Part shown: positions 1 to 10,277 of the stretch, in pieces | Layout: each line of letters opens with the position of its first letter | How positions within the stretch are numbered: the first letter of the stretch is position 1 | Made by a program: the position numbers and the translations under genes | Source of the DNA: Bradysia coprophila | Taxonomy: Eukaryota; Arthropoda; Insecta; Diptera; Sciaridae | NCBI RefSeq assembly: GCF_014529535.1 | Contig: NW_023504022.1 | Coordinates: 7,429,132 to 7,493,131, forward strand | Direction of reading: 5' to 3' | DNA: 64,000 nucleotides | Notes under the pieces: model-generated | What the model was told of the DNA's origin: nothing | Database searches by the model: none | Seen by the model: the letters and a program-made list of their open reading frames with translations, nothing else

Positions 1-366
1 GCAATTTAGGACCAATATAGGTACCTCAAAACTATTTAAATCATAGATGGACTGAAGTGTCGAGTTCCGAGATGGTGGATACGGGTAATCTAATAACTTG
101 ATAAAAGACGAAAACGAGTAGACAATTCCAAATTTATCGATTGTGCGTCGTTATCGATTTTGTGTTACATTACAATCAATTAGCAGTCATCTAATCCAGC
201 GGAAACTGAATCTTTTAAATTTTTGCTCTATTCAAATTTATTATCTACTTTCTGTGCGATTTCAAGTATTAAGATTACAGATTACGGCCATCGAGTAGCA
301 TAAAAACGAATGACCGACGTTGTAAAGACGCTATTTTGCTGTATTAATTACTGAACTGTTAACAAA
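1..366. other. upstream region of the lectin gene
   Basis: No gene is visible here. The stretch is AT-rich and presumably holds the promoter and 5' UTR of the lectin gene starting at 367. I could not assign a convincing TATA box or start site. Confidence 0.5.
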
Positions 367-1546
367 ATGATGAGAGCTACTGTGTTCTGCTTATTTTTAA
401 TTTATTTCTCTATCACCACCGTTCGTGGTAACGTAACATGTACATATGTGATCGTCTTTATGTTCGTTATTTCTAACAATTTACACAATGTTCATTCAAG
501 GAGCTGAAAGAAACAGTCGCTGTGACACCGGTTGGATCCCACTCGAAGACGAGAAATGTGTTAGATTATTTGAAACATTTGCAACTCGTGAACAGGCAGA
601 AGATGTTTGTCAGACGCATGGCGGTACACTGGTCGCGGTTATGTCGGAAGAACATCAACGGGTTCTGACCGAATTAGTTCTTAATTCATCCAATGCCATC
701 AATGTTTGGATAGGGGCGCAACGACGGTCAGGCAATAGCTCGGAATTTGTTTGGAATGATGGTTCCACTGTTCGACGATACACGTCATGGGCTACCGGAC
801 ATCCTACCAATAGTATTGGGCGAAATTGTGTGCAGATGCGATCGGAATTGTCGAGGACACAACGCTCTGACATGGAATGGGTGGATATCGCTTGTGTTAT
901 TGCGAATTGGTTTATTTGCCAAAAGTTGCAAATGTGGTCACCTGAGAATGTGCAGCAAGCCCTTTTGAACTTAAGAAGGGAACTACGAGACTCCGATTAC
1001 AGCGTCTCAAACGAGATTACCGATATGAAGCGACAGTTAGAAGTGGCGCAAACAGAACTTACACATTTGCAAGCGAATCCAGGTGAGTGTCACACACAAA
1101 TTCTACATTGTTTGCACTTTGTCTGTCATTTGCTAGAGATACAGGATAAGACATGACCACAAAGCATCTCATACTTTATAGTTCCAATTGGATTTATCTA
1201 TGTACAATTGTCGAATGAACCGCTCCCATCAACATTATGGCCAACCGTTCAGTGGACTCAAGTTACATCACAATATGCTGGACTCTTTTTCCGTGCTGAA
1301 GGAGGAAGTTCTGCAGCATTTGGACAAATACAAACCGAGGGCAGTCCAAGATTGACGAGCGTTCGCGGCCGAATTGCATTAAGCGCTGCTACATCGTCAA
1401 TTACGGTTGCACCTGGTGTTGCTACTCCAAATCTTTCCGTCGGCGCCACCGGTGCCACCAACCACTGGGGAATGTCTTTTACAGTGTCGTCCGCTGAAGT
1501 TAGACCTCGGAATTCAGCTATCCGGATATGGAGGAGGAGCGGATAA
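367..1546 (+). CDS. secreted C-type lectin with phage tail-fibre-like C-terminal domain
   Basis: Three exons, 367-427, 501-1082 and 1182-1546, join in phase (GT-AG) to give 335 residues. The ATG at 367 opens a signal peptide (MMRATVFCLFLIYFS...). Residues about 25-165 form a C-type lectin domain: it opens with CDTGW, has six spaced cysteines, a WIG core and a closing WFICQK. The usual Ca/sugar motifs EPN/QPD and WND are not clear; only a WND lies near FVWNDGS. A short coiled-coil-like stretch follows (LRRELRDSDYS...LEVAQTELTHLQ). The last ~120 residues contain AGLFFRAEGG, AAFGQIQ and a closing EVRPRNSAIRIW. That pattern resembles the C-terminus of bacteriophage collar/short tail-fibre proteins (G-FxRAxGG ... 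ETRPxNxA). This match is from memory and was not searched. The likely role is an extracellular carbohydrate- or microbe-binding protein. A poly(A) signal AATAAA lies at 1617. Confidence 0.8.
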
Positions 1547-1616
1547 ACAGAAGGTGATATCGTGAACCTTCAGTTCGTATGTGATTATTTGAATATCATA
1601 AAGCTTTTAGTGTGTT

Positions 1617-1622
1617 AATAAA
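1617..1622 (+). terminator. poly(A) signal of lectin gene
   Basis: AATAAA lies 70 bp after the stop codon of the lectin gene. Confidence 0.6.
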
Positions 1623-1802
1623 CGTTTGCAGAACAAGGTGTGATATGTTCTACATTCATTTTGTCTAAAGCGAATTTTAGTCCTTTTCATAAACTGTTCA
1701 GATTTCTCAGAGCTGGTCAAGCTGCTAAAAATAAGTTTATATTTCATTATATGAAGGTGCGTGAAACCCTGAAACGTGTGTCGATTAGAATCTAAAACCC
1801 TG

Positions 1803-2690
1803 TGAATTTTGTGATGACAGATGATTCCTCTGGCACTTCCTAACTTTCATCGGATTTTTTGATGGATTTGGGTTATATTCGACATGAGTGAGGTCTTCCA
1901 AGGTTGGTTCCTAAATTTTGGGATGATAGATGATTCCTCTGGCACATCCTACCTTCCACCGGTTTTGCGTCGATGGATTTTGGTTATTTTCGACATGAGT
2001 GAGGTGTTCCAATGTTGGTTCCTAAATTTTGGGATGACAGATGATTCCTCTGGCACTTCCTAACTTCCATGGGATTTTTCGATGGATTTTGGTTATTTTC
2101 GACATGAGTGAGGTGTTCCAATGTTGGTTCCTAAATTTTGGGATGACAGATGATTCCTCTGGCACTTCCTAACTTCCATGGGATTTTTCGATGGATTTGG
2201 GTTATATTCGACATGAGTGAGGTGTTCCAATGTTGGTTCCTAAATTTTGTGATGACAGATGATTCCTCTGGCACTTCCTAACTTCCATCGGATTTTTTGA
2301 TGGATTGGGGTTATTTTCGACATGAGTGAGGTGTTCCAAGATTGGTTCCTAAATTTTGGGATGACAGATGATTCATCTGGCACATCCTAACTTCCATCGG
2401 ATTTTTCGATGGATTTTGGTTATTTTCGACATGAGTGGGGTGTTCCAATGTTGGTTCCTAAATTTTGGGATGACAGATGATTCCTCTGGCACTTCCTAAC
2501 TTCCATGGGATTTTTCGATGGATTTTCGTTATTTTCGACATGAGTGAGGTGTTCCAATGTTGGTTCCTAAATTTTGTGATGACAGATGATTCCTCTGGCA
2601 CTTCCTAACTTCCATCGGATTTTTCGATGGATTTTGGTTATTTTCGACATGAGTGGGGTGTTCCAAGATTGGTTTCTAGATTTTGGGATA
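1803..2690. repeat. tandem array, 109-bp unit, eight copies
   Basis: The block starting atgattcctctggcac recurs at 1821, 1930, 2041, 2150, 2259, 2368, 2477 and 2586, a period of 109 bp with one 111-bp step. Copies differ at few positions. Each unit holds a small inverted motif (catcggatttttcgatgg). No open frame is kept through the array, so it is a minisatellite directly downstream of the lectin gene. Confidence 0.95.
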
Positions 2691-3453
2691 TCAGTTATTT
2701 TGTAAGTAAGATAAAGGACTTGCGTCACATTTACCCTTTAAGGGTTTGATCTGTTATCGATACCGATGACAAAAATAATGACAAGCTATGGGCAACATGG
2801 TACTTTATGTAGTAAAATACATGTTAAAAAAAATTCAAGTACAAGATTTGAAATTAACAGATTTAAAATACTTTGATCGATGGACGTAATAGACCAGATA
2901 ACCATACTGGTCATATGCTTGCCGTCTGTAACAAGTTAAATATGGAAACGAGTCCTAAGCAACGCATCCACCGTATACACTGACAATAAAACAAAAATTT
3001 AGAAGGACGATCACCGCAGTTTTACCAATCTTACCGCACGTACTATTCAGAAATGCAAGTAGCTGTAGAAAAACCTTACTGTATGTCCCACGCGAAAGTT
3101 GAACATTACATGTCAATATACGAACATGACATGTGAAAGAATTCTGCACGAAACATCAGAAGTAGGTCTTGGCAATGGAATATGCAACCCACTTATTGAA
3201 ATCAAAAAAGTTTATTTTACAAAAATATCGTAGGTTGAATAGTTAACCGATTAAAACATTAACCAAAACTCATTGATCCTATATTATGTGTAGTAGCATA
3301 GCACTGCTCTTAGCACGAACATTCATTTTTCCAACGTCAAAAAAAACTCAAAGTTTTCAAGCATGTATAAGTGTGTATGAGTAACAACTCATGATATTTC
3401 GTATGCTTATGCTAGGAGCAGAGCTGTGCCATTACTCTTCTCGATGATGTTCT
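2691..3453. other. intergenic, 3' flank of zinc-finger gene
   Basis: No coding region is supported. A minus-strand AATAAA (plus tttatt at 3211-3216) could end the zinc-finger transcript. Short open frames here lack codon bias or homology that I can see. Confidence 0.5.
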
Positions 3454-4782
3454 TTATTTGCCGACGGGACAACGATGTTTCTTGAAGGCTGAGTTCACAT
3501 ATGTCTTAAAGTCACAGTGTGAACAGGTCATCGCCTTTCTGTGCATTTTCATGTGAGTTTGCATAATTGTTTTACGTAGTGTCGTAAAGTCACAATGATC
3601 ACACGTATACCTTGTTGGAAGCTTCGAATGAGTTCTCATGTGACCTTTCATTGAGCTGTACTGTAGTGTCTTATAGTCACATTCGGTGCACTTGATAAAA
3701 TGCTCTTCCTTCGAGTGTGTTTTCAAATGTCTACTCAAGCTTCCATTCGACGAGTACGTATTCTCACAGATGCGACAACGAAATGGTTCCTCGTGCAGGT
3801 GTATGCGCTGGTGGTGTACTTTTAAGACGCGAAGTCGTTTTGTCTGAAAATCACACAGCGTACACGAGTGTATTGGCTCTGGTGGCCTCTCAATCAAATG
3901 CACTTTCGAATGCATTTTCAAGCTGTACTTGAAGAAACTTCGGTAGTCACACTCTCCACAGAACAATAGTTTCTGTTGTGACATCTTCGACAAGTGCTTG
4001 CGATCATGTGCACGCATCACGGCCAGTTGCGTAGATTTGAATGTTTTGCAGCGTGGACAGGAATATGTTTCGTCGCTTCTATGGCATGCCCGATGAGACT
4101 GTAGAATGAGAAGGTTGCCAGTGCTAAAATCACAGATGTAGCACGCGTATCGTTTTTCGCCGACCACATGATTCGCTGTTATATGCCGCTTTAGGCTTAA
4201 CTTGCTATTTGCCTCGTGATCACAGTGCGGGCATGATAAGTCGGATGGATCGACGGGATTACAGCCTTTATCTTGTGGATGCATCACTTCATTGTGGATG
4301 TCTAGATAGTATTTCAGTTCGGTCTCAAAGTCACAATGGCTGCACGAATACTTCTGGCTAGGATCCAATTGGTCGATCAGTTCATTCTCTAACTCGTCAC
4401 TTATGTCCAGTTGGGGTTCCGCTTTTATGACTATTTCGTATTGATCGTAACTGTCGTTGATGTCCAGTGATTGTGGATCAGAATCGTACATTAGCATTGG
4501 TGATGGCCCATCGTTTGTGTATTCAATTTCAGCAGCAGCATCGTCTTCAGCTTCTTTCTTTATTGTTTTGGTTACTTCTTGGAAATTATGCCCAGTCACA
4601 TCAAATTCGTCGTCCACTTCCTGTTTCACTTTGACCATATGTCCGACATGTGTACTGGCATGTAATACGCTGCTATCCACTGCATCCGATCGTCCTTTTA
4701 CCGCTTCTTTTAAGTCCCTAAAACATAATGACAAAGTCTCTGTATTTTGAACTGTGACACCATAACCAACTGTTCCTTACAT
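3454..4782 (-). CDS. C2H2 zinc-finger transcription factor, split start codon
   Basis: The main exon runs 4717-3454. Its open frame continues upstream only through an intron: the acceptor is TTATGTTTTAG at 4718 and the donor CAAT|GTAAGG at 4780. Splicing joins the last two bases of the first exon (AT, 4782-4781) to G at 4717. This makes an ATG in strong context (ACAATGG) and a protein of 421 residues starting MDLKEAVKGR. The N-terminal ~130 residues are acidic and carry three sumoylation-type PsiKxE sites (VKQE, IKKE, IKAE). About ten fingers follow, nine complete (CX2C...HX3-4H) and a last one that ends H...C. Many start CDF or CDY, a style seen in REST-like poly-zinc-finger proteins. The role is nuclear DNA binding, probably regulatory; the orthologue is not recognised. 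Confidence 0.85.
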
Positions 4783-4923
4783 TGTCCAACGGAAATTCTA
4801 CGAAAAAACAGTTCCAAAGAAAACCCGTTCGTGCGTTCACCGAATTATAAAAATTCCCTTTTCCTTGGTTAAATTGTTAAATTGAAAATACAGATGTAAA
4901 TAAACCAATGCGAGAATGAAAAC

Positions 4924-4992
4924 ATGTCACTGTCATCGATGGACTCGGAGCAGATCGAGCAGATTTTCGAACTAGCGCCACAGGTGGAATAA
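4924..4992 (+). other. possible divergent first exon or small ORF
   Basis: A plus-strand ATG opens a 22-codon frame (MSLSSMDSEQIEQIFELAPQ...). It starts about 140 bp from the zinc-finger gene's first splice donor, in the opposite direction. CAG|GTGGAA could be a donor after 'APQ', but I find no convincing downstream exon before repeat DNA begins. It could be the leftover start of a divergent gene, or chance. Confidence 0.25.
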
Positions 4993-5059
4993 CTCGGAAG
5001 ATGTCAAACTACATTTGAAATTTGGCAGCAAGAAAGTTATATAGGTTTCAAGTAACTGT

Positions 5060-5200
5060 AAACACGAATTTTGACTAGCCGAACGAGCTCAATTTCATCC
5101 ACAGAGATCGGCTTTCATACAAAACATTGATGAGGCTATGTCTCTATGGATGAAATTTGACGTTTCGTATGGCCTTAGAATAGGTCTATACAACGCACTG
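5060..5200. repeat. palindromic MITE, family A copy 1
   Basis: The stretch holds 'atccacagagatcgg' and, inverted, 'gtctctatggatgaaa', flanked by gccgaac and an outer cacgaattttgact. The same arrangement occurs near 53866, 57408 and 58836. It has no coding capacity. Confidence 0.7.
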
Positions 5201-5771
5201 TCTAGCTACAGTGCTATGGTCTATAGAAAAGGCAATAAAATAGATTATTGACATATGAGGGACAACTTCGAGGCTTGCCGATGTTTCAGGTCTTTGGCTC
5301 GTTCAATTTTATTTTGTGAAGCAGACTGCAAACACTTTTCTGAAAGTGATAGAAATGGGGTGTTCCTTCTCTGCAAAACTTTGCTAATAAAAGTTTAGAT
5401 AGAGGCTTCAGTTCAGTTCACACTTTTATCCCTACTCCCTGACCTATGCGTTCCAAAGAAGTGCCCGATTTTTATTATAAAGTCTTTGAAGCGTCTTCCA
5501 TTCATTTTCGATACTTTAAAAGGTATGGTGGTACCAGCATGACAATGGACTATTTACGAGACCTACGTTTGCTACGAACACCACGAAATAGAACAGCACA
5601 GGATAGAATATCACAGAAGACAGTTATGGTGACCAGAGCTCATAACCAAAATATTACTCGTACCGTGGGTACCGCATTATATTCTGTGGACATGATCGAT
5701 TTACGCTTCCAGTTTCCCTCGATCAACAACAAAACTTGTAAATGTTTTGATCGTTTAACAGGCCGAGGATA
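5201..5771. other. intergenic, no supported gene
   Basis: An open frame of 111 codons at 5446-5781 has no recognisable domain and runs into a LINE fragment, so I do not call it a gene. Nothing else is visible. Confidence 0.4.
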
Positions 5772-6060
5772 TGTTTTTTAGTCAGGATCATCAAACTGAA
5801 TAGACTTCGGTGGCTCGGTCATGTGGATCGGATGGAGGAAAATCGTATCCCGAAGAAAATATTGAAAGCCAAACCTGAAGGGAAGAGGAGTACAGGTCGA
5901 CAAAAGGACAGATGGTGCGATGCAGTCCTATCAAATCTTCAAACAATCGGTGTCACACGTTGGGAATCGTTAGCCGCGGATAGGTCCGGTTGGAGAAGCA
6001 TGTTGGAGAAGGCCAAGACCCTTAATGGGTTGTAGTGCCGGTAAAGTAAGTAAGTAGGAT
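5772..6060 (+). mobile_element. 3' end of an RTE-like LINE (truncated)
   Basis: The frame encodes LNRLRWLGHVDRM, then IPKKIL, GRQKDRW, WESLAADRSGW and a closing AKTLNGL stop. It is colinear with the C-terminus of the longer LINE at 39917-42382 (INRLRWLGHVQRM ... AKTNSRL). The 3' end is a short taag repeat (gtaaagtaagtaagta), as in the longer copy. Only about 90 codons remain. Divergence from the other copy is considerable, so it is a different subfamily or an older insertion. Confidence 0.85.
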
Positions 6061-6660
6061 ATGTTCTTTAATATTCAACAAAGTATCTGAAATTTTTATG
6101 CGAGTCCGTTGGTAAATAGAAAATTTCTTTGGAAAGTGGCGCAGATTAGGTCCTTAAAATGTTAGAATAGAGACATCATCCAGTGGTGATTTGATAAGCA
6201 TCTGATGCCATCTGTTATTGACTAAAATAAGCGATGATCGTGTATTGTAAAATATTTGTGAAAACTAACAGAGCATAGAAAGTCACCCCAGAAAATGCAA
6301 TTTCTAACTTGGACACACGAAACCAACACTTTTCGTCTTTTATCAGTAATTAGGTGATGTTACATGCTGATGCTGAAGGCGTCGAATGAGTGTATATTAA
6401 TCTGTCACAGACGGCAATAATATTAACAGTTTTACTATTCAAACTATTACTTCATTCGATCGAAGATTTTCATAGATTGATTTCAGAAATCTTTTACTTC
6501 ATTTGTTCTGAACATGACTTGTGCTATATAAGAACTCATCAGTCAGAGCTTGTCGTTTATTCTTGCTGTCGTTATCGATAACAGATGACAGCCGTCTGTA
6601 ATGTGCTAATGTGTGTTGGGCTTAAACTATTTCATATTGACCTGAGCGACAGTTTTCAGT
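6061..6660. other. intergenic, nothing seen
   Basis: AT-rich sequence with no supported gene, RNA or repeat boundary. Confidence 0.4.
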
Positions 6661-6815
6661 CAGGGCCTATTTTTGGGAAATCGATTTTCCACAATATGCC
6701 AACATTTGCTAAGATTTTCCGAAATTTGCCAAATTTTCTAATGGCAAATTCTAGCTAGCAAATATTGGAAAATTTTGGAAAATTTCGGAAATCAATTTCC
6801 CAAAAATAGGTCCTG
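6661..6815. mobile_element. short hAT-like MITE
   Basis: Terminal inverted repeats cagggcctatttttggg and its complement cccaaaaataggtcctg bound a 155-bp palindromic sequence rich in ggaaaattt. The CAGGGCCTATTTT end is shared with the 3.2-kb element at 23503-26725. I could not find a clean 8-bp target duplication. Confidence 0.75.
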
Positions 6816-7499
6816 AATCAGGTCAGGTCGAACTTCGAAAAATTCTTCAACCCTGTGGAGTCGGCCTTCAATTTGGTAGAAAATGATTAAAATCCTACCC
6901 AGAAATTATATTTTTCTGACCTTAAAATTGGCCCAATATTGCGTCTAAATGCAAATTTTCAATGCAAAAGTCTCTGCTCGATTTTCGGTTTTATTTTTCC
7001 TGTTCAACTAATTTTCTTCGTCGTCCATCCCATTCACATTAGAGCAATTTCAGATCAGGCCAGGTATAATTAACCGCCGACAGTATCAACATAATTATTA
7101 TGTTGTGCGGCAATGAACCTCTGTGTTGCGTGCTTCCACTAAAAATTATTTTTAGAAATTCTGGTACCTATGTATCTAACGAAAAACAAACAACTTACAT
7201 ACTTACCGCGACTACACCAATCTTATCTGCGACAAACATGAAATTTAGTTTTTATTGTAATACACCGAAGCCTGTTTGTATTTATGGATGATGTTGAGAT
7301 GTGCGTTGTTGTTGTATCAATTAAGAGTGAACATTTTTGTTGGATAACAGAAAGACGAGAATGGAAATACGTCATCGCACAATAGATTCGACAAAAATGA
7401 GAAGTGAGCTGATCGAGGACAGTCCGGATGCTGAATGAATGGAAAATGATAGAACCGATGAACCATTTGCAGACAGTGTGTCTTATGTAGAATAGAATT
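6816..7499. other. intergenic, no supported gene
   Basis: No gene is supported. The right edge is the downstream flank of lamin. Confidence 0.4.
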
Positions 7500-7505
7500 T
7501 TTATT
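7500..7505 (-). terminator. candidate poly(A) signal of lamin
   Basis: AATAAA on the minus strand, about 170 bp after the lamin stop. Confidence 0.4.
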
Positions 7506-7673
7506 TAAATCTTTTAATCCTTACAATTGAAACAATATTCCTCATTTCGACAAAAAATTAATGAAAAGTAAAGGCAATGAATTATTATCAATAAAAATGA
7601 ACTCAACTGAATGCGTCGACAAAAAAATGAAATGAAAAATTTCTTTTCTCAAGAAAAATGTGTCAGATTACGA

Positions 7674-9431
7674 TTACATAATGCTGCATTTCTCTTGACC
7701 TTGACCGTTTTGTTGGTGAATCTGTCCGCTGTTGGTTCGATAACGTGATGAACGTGTTGCAACTTGACGACGAACTCTGTCGTTAGTAGCCTCCTCTTTG
7801 CCGTCACCATTAACCAAAGTTGTGCGCATTTCTTCGCCCACAAACCATTTTTGCGACTTCATGATTATGTTACCCGGTGAGGCGGTTATACCGCTGTCGG
7901 CCGACCAAACAATAACATCAGCACCGGCCTCAATCTTGACGGAACGATGGAATTTGTGAACGGTTTCATTGTCGCCGGCTTTACGATTCAGTTGCCATCC
8001 ACCAATTGCCACTTCCTTGTCGCTTTTATTGTGCAGCTTGACGAATTTCCCTTCGGAATCGGCTTCGGTGATTTCAATGTCTCCAGTCGATGTGCTGTCG
8101 ACGGCGTACTCGTAGGTGATCTCATCCGATTCATCGTAGGCTGCACGTTTACGCTTAGCGGCTGGTGTACGACGACTGGGCGTTCCACGAACGGAACGTG
8201 AGAATGATTGCGATAGTCCGCTGGCAGTGGCCGCATTCCCGGGTGTAATGTTTAATCGTTGTTCTTCACCGCGCAAAAGTTTATCGTAGGCTGCGATTTC
8301 CAGATCCAATGACACTTTGATGTCCATCAAATCTTGATATTCTTGTAGTTGATGTGCCATTTCCTCACGAAGACGACTGATTTCGGCTTCACTTTCAGCG
8401 GTACGAGCTCGTTCGCCATCCACCATCAATTGCAGATCTCGAATGCGTTCATTCAACGATGAATTTATCTGCTCTAATTCACTGATTCGGGCATTGACTC
8501 CATCGCTACGGGAACGACTGAGACGCAGTTCCTCCGATAAAGAGCTCAAAGCTTGTTTGTCCCGTTGAGCTGCATTTTGAACGTTTTTGATTTTTGTATC
8601 AAACAACGACTCAATCTCGTCCCGATTAGCTCTCATCTGGCCTTCGTATTGTTCACGAAGCTCTTGTAGTGATTGCTGAAGCTTGGCTTCGTATTGTTCG
8701 GCAAGACGTCCATCAATTTCACTGATATCCACTTGACGGCGAGTTCTCGTCTCATTCAGTTCTCTGGTGTGTATTTGATCCTTGAAAGAAAGCTCCTCAC
8801 GAAGACTTTGAACGGTGTTCTCCAAATCGACCCGAGCCAGAGTTTCCTCTTCCAAACTTTTTCGATGTTCCTCATGCTGTTTGCGAAGCTTGTTCAATTC
8901 ACGTTCCAGATCTTTAGCACTGTCAACAGCCTTCTTACGCTCAACAGCAGCGTTGTTGTACTTGTTGTTGATGTCATTGTACTTAGACTCGTATGAACGA
9001 GCAGCACCTTCGGCAATGTCAGCTTCTTTACACTTTTTGTCGTATTTGTGTTTCAGGTCGTCGATCTCCTCAAACAACCGCTTCATGTCGATTTCCAGTC
9101 TAGCCTTTTCTTTGGATGTTTCATCGAGTAATTTACGTGCATCGGTGAGTTCATGTTCGTACATCTGCTTAATGTTACTGGTTTCACGATTTACTGTTTC
9201 CGTCGATGTCTGAATGAGAACGGTGAGCCGTGCATTTTCAGTTTCCAAATATCTTACACGGTCAATGTATACCGCCAAGCGGTCATTCAGGTTCTGAAGT
9301 TCAACTTTTTCCACAAGACGACTGTGCCGGGTTGGACTCAATGGACTCGCTGGACGAACATTTGGTGGCGGTGGTGCTTGAGCGGTCGGGACTGGCGTAC
9401 TTGCGCCAGCTCGCTTTGCCTTACTGGCCAT
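7674..9431 (-). CDS. Lam: B-type lamin
   Basis: One uninterrupted frame of 585 residues from an ATG at 9431. The head is Pro/Ser rich and contains the SPLSPTRHSR phosphorylation-type motif. An intermediate-filament rod follows, about residues 38-395, from the coil-1A signature LNDRLAVYIDRVRYLE to the helix-termination motif YDKLLRGEEQRLN. A basic nuclear signal (AAKRKRAAYDE) and a lamin-tail Ig-fold (about 445-545, GDIEITEADSEGKFVKL, GGWQLNRK) come next. The protein ends in the prenylation box CSIM. Family knowledge: it polymerises into the nuclear lamina and is farnesylated at the CaaX cysteine. Size and order match insect B-type lamins such as Lam Dm0. The whole frame is in one exon. Any introns must lie in the UTRs. 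Confidence 0.97.
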   Translation of the reverse strand: MASKAKRAGASTPVPTAQAPPPPNVRPASPLSPTRHSRLVEKVELQNLNDRLAVYIDRVRYLETENARLTVLIQTSTETVNRETSNIKQMYEHELTDARKLLDETSKEKARLEIDMKRLFEEIDDLKHKYDKKCKEADIAEGAARSYESKYNDINNKYNNAAVERKKAVDSAKDLERELNKLRKQHEEHRKSLEEETLARVDLENTVQSLREELSFKDQIHTRELNETRTRRQVDISEIDGRLAEQYEAKLQQSLQELREQYEGQMRANRDEIESLFDTKIKNVQNAAQRDKQALSSLSEELRLSRSRSDGVNARISELEQINSSLNERIRDLQLMVDGERARTAESEAEISRLREEMAHQLQEYQDLMDIKVSLDLEIAAYDKLLRGEEQRLNITPGNAATASGLSQSFSRSVRGTPSRRTPAAKRKRAAYDESDEITYEYAVDSTSTGDIEITEADSEGKFVKLHNKSDKEVAIGGWQLNRKAGDNETVHKFHRSVKIEAGADVIVWSADSGITASPGNIIMKSQKWFVGEEMRTTLVNGDGKEEATNDRVRRQVATRSSRYRTNSGQIHQQNGQGQEKCSIM

Positions 9432-10277
9432 AGTTTGTTAAACTTTTCCTTTTCTCAACAAACAAAAAACAAAATGCCGCCAAGTACTTGCGACAAACAA
9501 TGAACGTTTTTCAATGGTTTTTCGATACGGAACTGAACAGTCACAATCGTTTTTATAACACAAACAGTCACTTCAATCACTACTTTTGGTTGTACTAACT
9601 TTTTTACAGTTTTTCTATCAAAAAAACCGAAATTATTGCTCCAGACTGGGCGTGTGATACAGTCTCTTTACACATAACCTTTCAGAATGAAGCGTCATGC
9701 CAAGCCCAAGCGTTTTACAAGCCCCCACGCGTCGCACGACGTCTTTAACGCAAGCCCGTATTGCGTATACATTTTTATTATAAAGTACGCAGTGTTGCCG
9801 TCAGGAATATTTGCATGTAGTCGAACGGAATTTGTTTATTTTTATTTAAAATGACTTAAATCTACGTAAAACTAGGAACCTAGTTTTACCTGATGATGAC
9901 AACAGTTGATTGTCGAAAGCTTGGTTAATAAAAAACTTTAAACAATAATCCAATTTTCAAAAAGTCAATCTAGAACCTAATTATTTTTATTGCAAAATTG
10001 GATAGTTTAAAAATGTATCGAAACGTTTGCCTTTAAATTTCTCTTGATAATGCATATTTCTTGAATATCGATGAAGACTGAAGTATCACGTAATACGCAT
10101 TTGAGGGTTGGACAAATATGTCCAAAGATAGGACAAGGGTATAAGAGCGAATGTTTGTTTAATTAGCTTGAGTTGTAATTTCATATTTTTCCGAGGTGAA
10201 CACCTAATTTTTTATCCGTTACGTGGCGTGATTAACCGTTTTTATCATGATGTTTAAAATCTGAGAAACGTCTAAGA
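9432..10277. other. Lam: upstream region of lamin
   Basis: This should hold the lamin promoter and 5' UTR (minus strand). A short palindrome (aaaactaggaacctagtttt, about 9869-9888) is visible. No coding region is supported. Confidence 0.4.

Noticed and set aside
4732-4734. Alternative TTG start of the zinc-finger frame
   Set aside because: The upstream codons are intron sequence; a spliced ATG explains the gene better.
5446-5781. 111-codon frame before the LINE fragment
   Set aside because: No recognisable domain and it ends just inside repeat DNA.
8673-9213. Long plus-strand frames opposite lamin
   Set aside because: Antisense shadows of the coiled-coil coding sequence.
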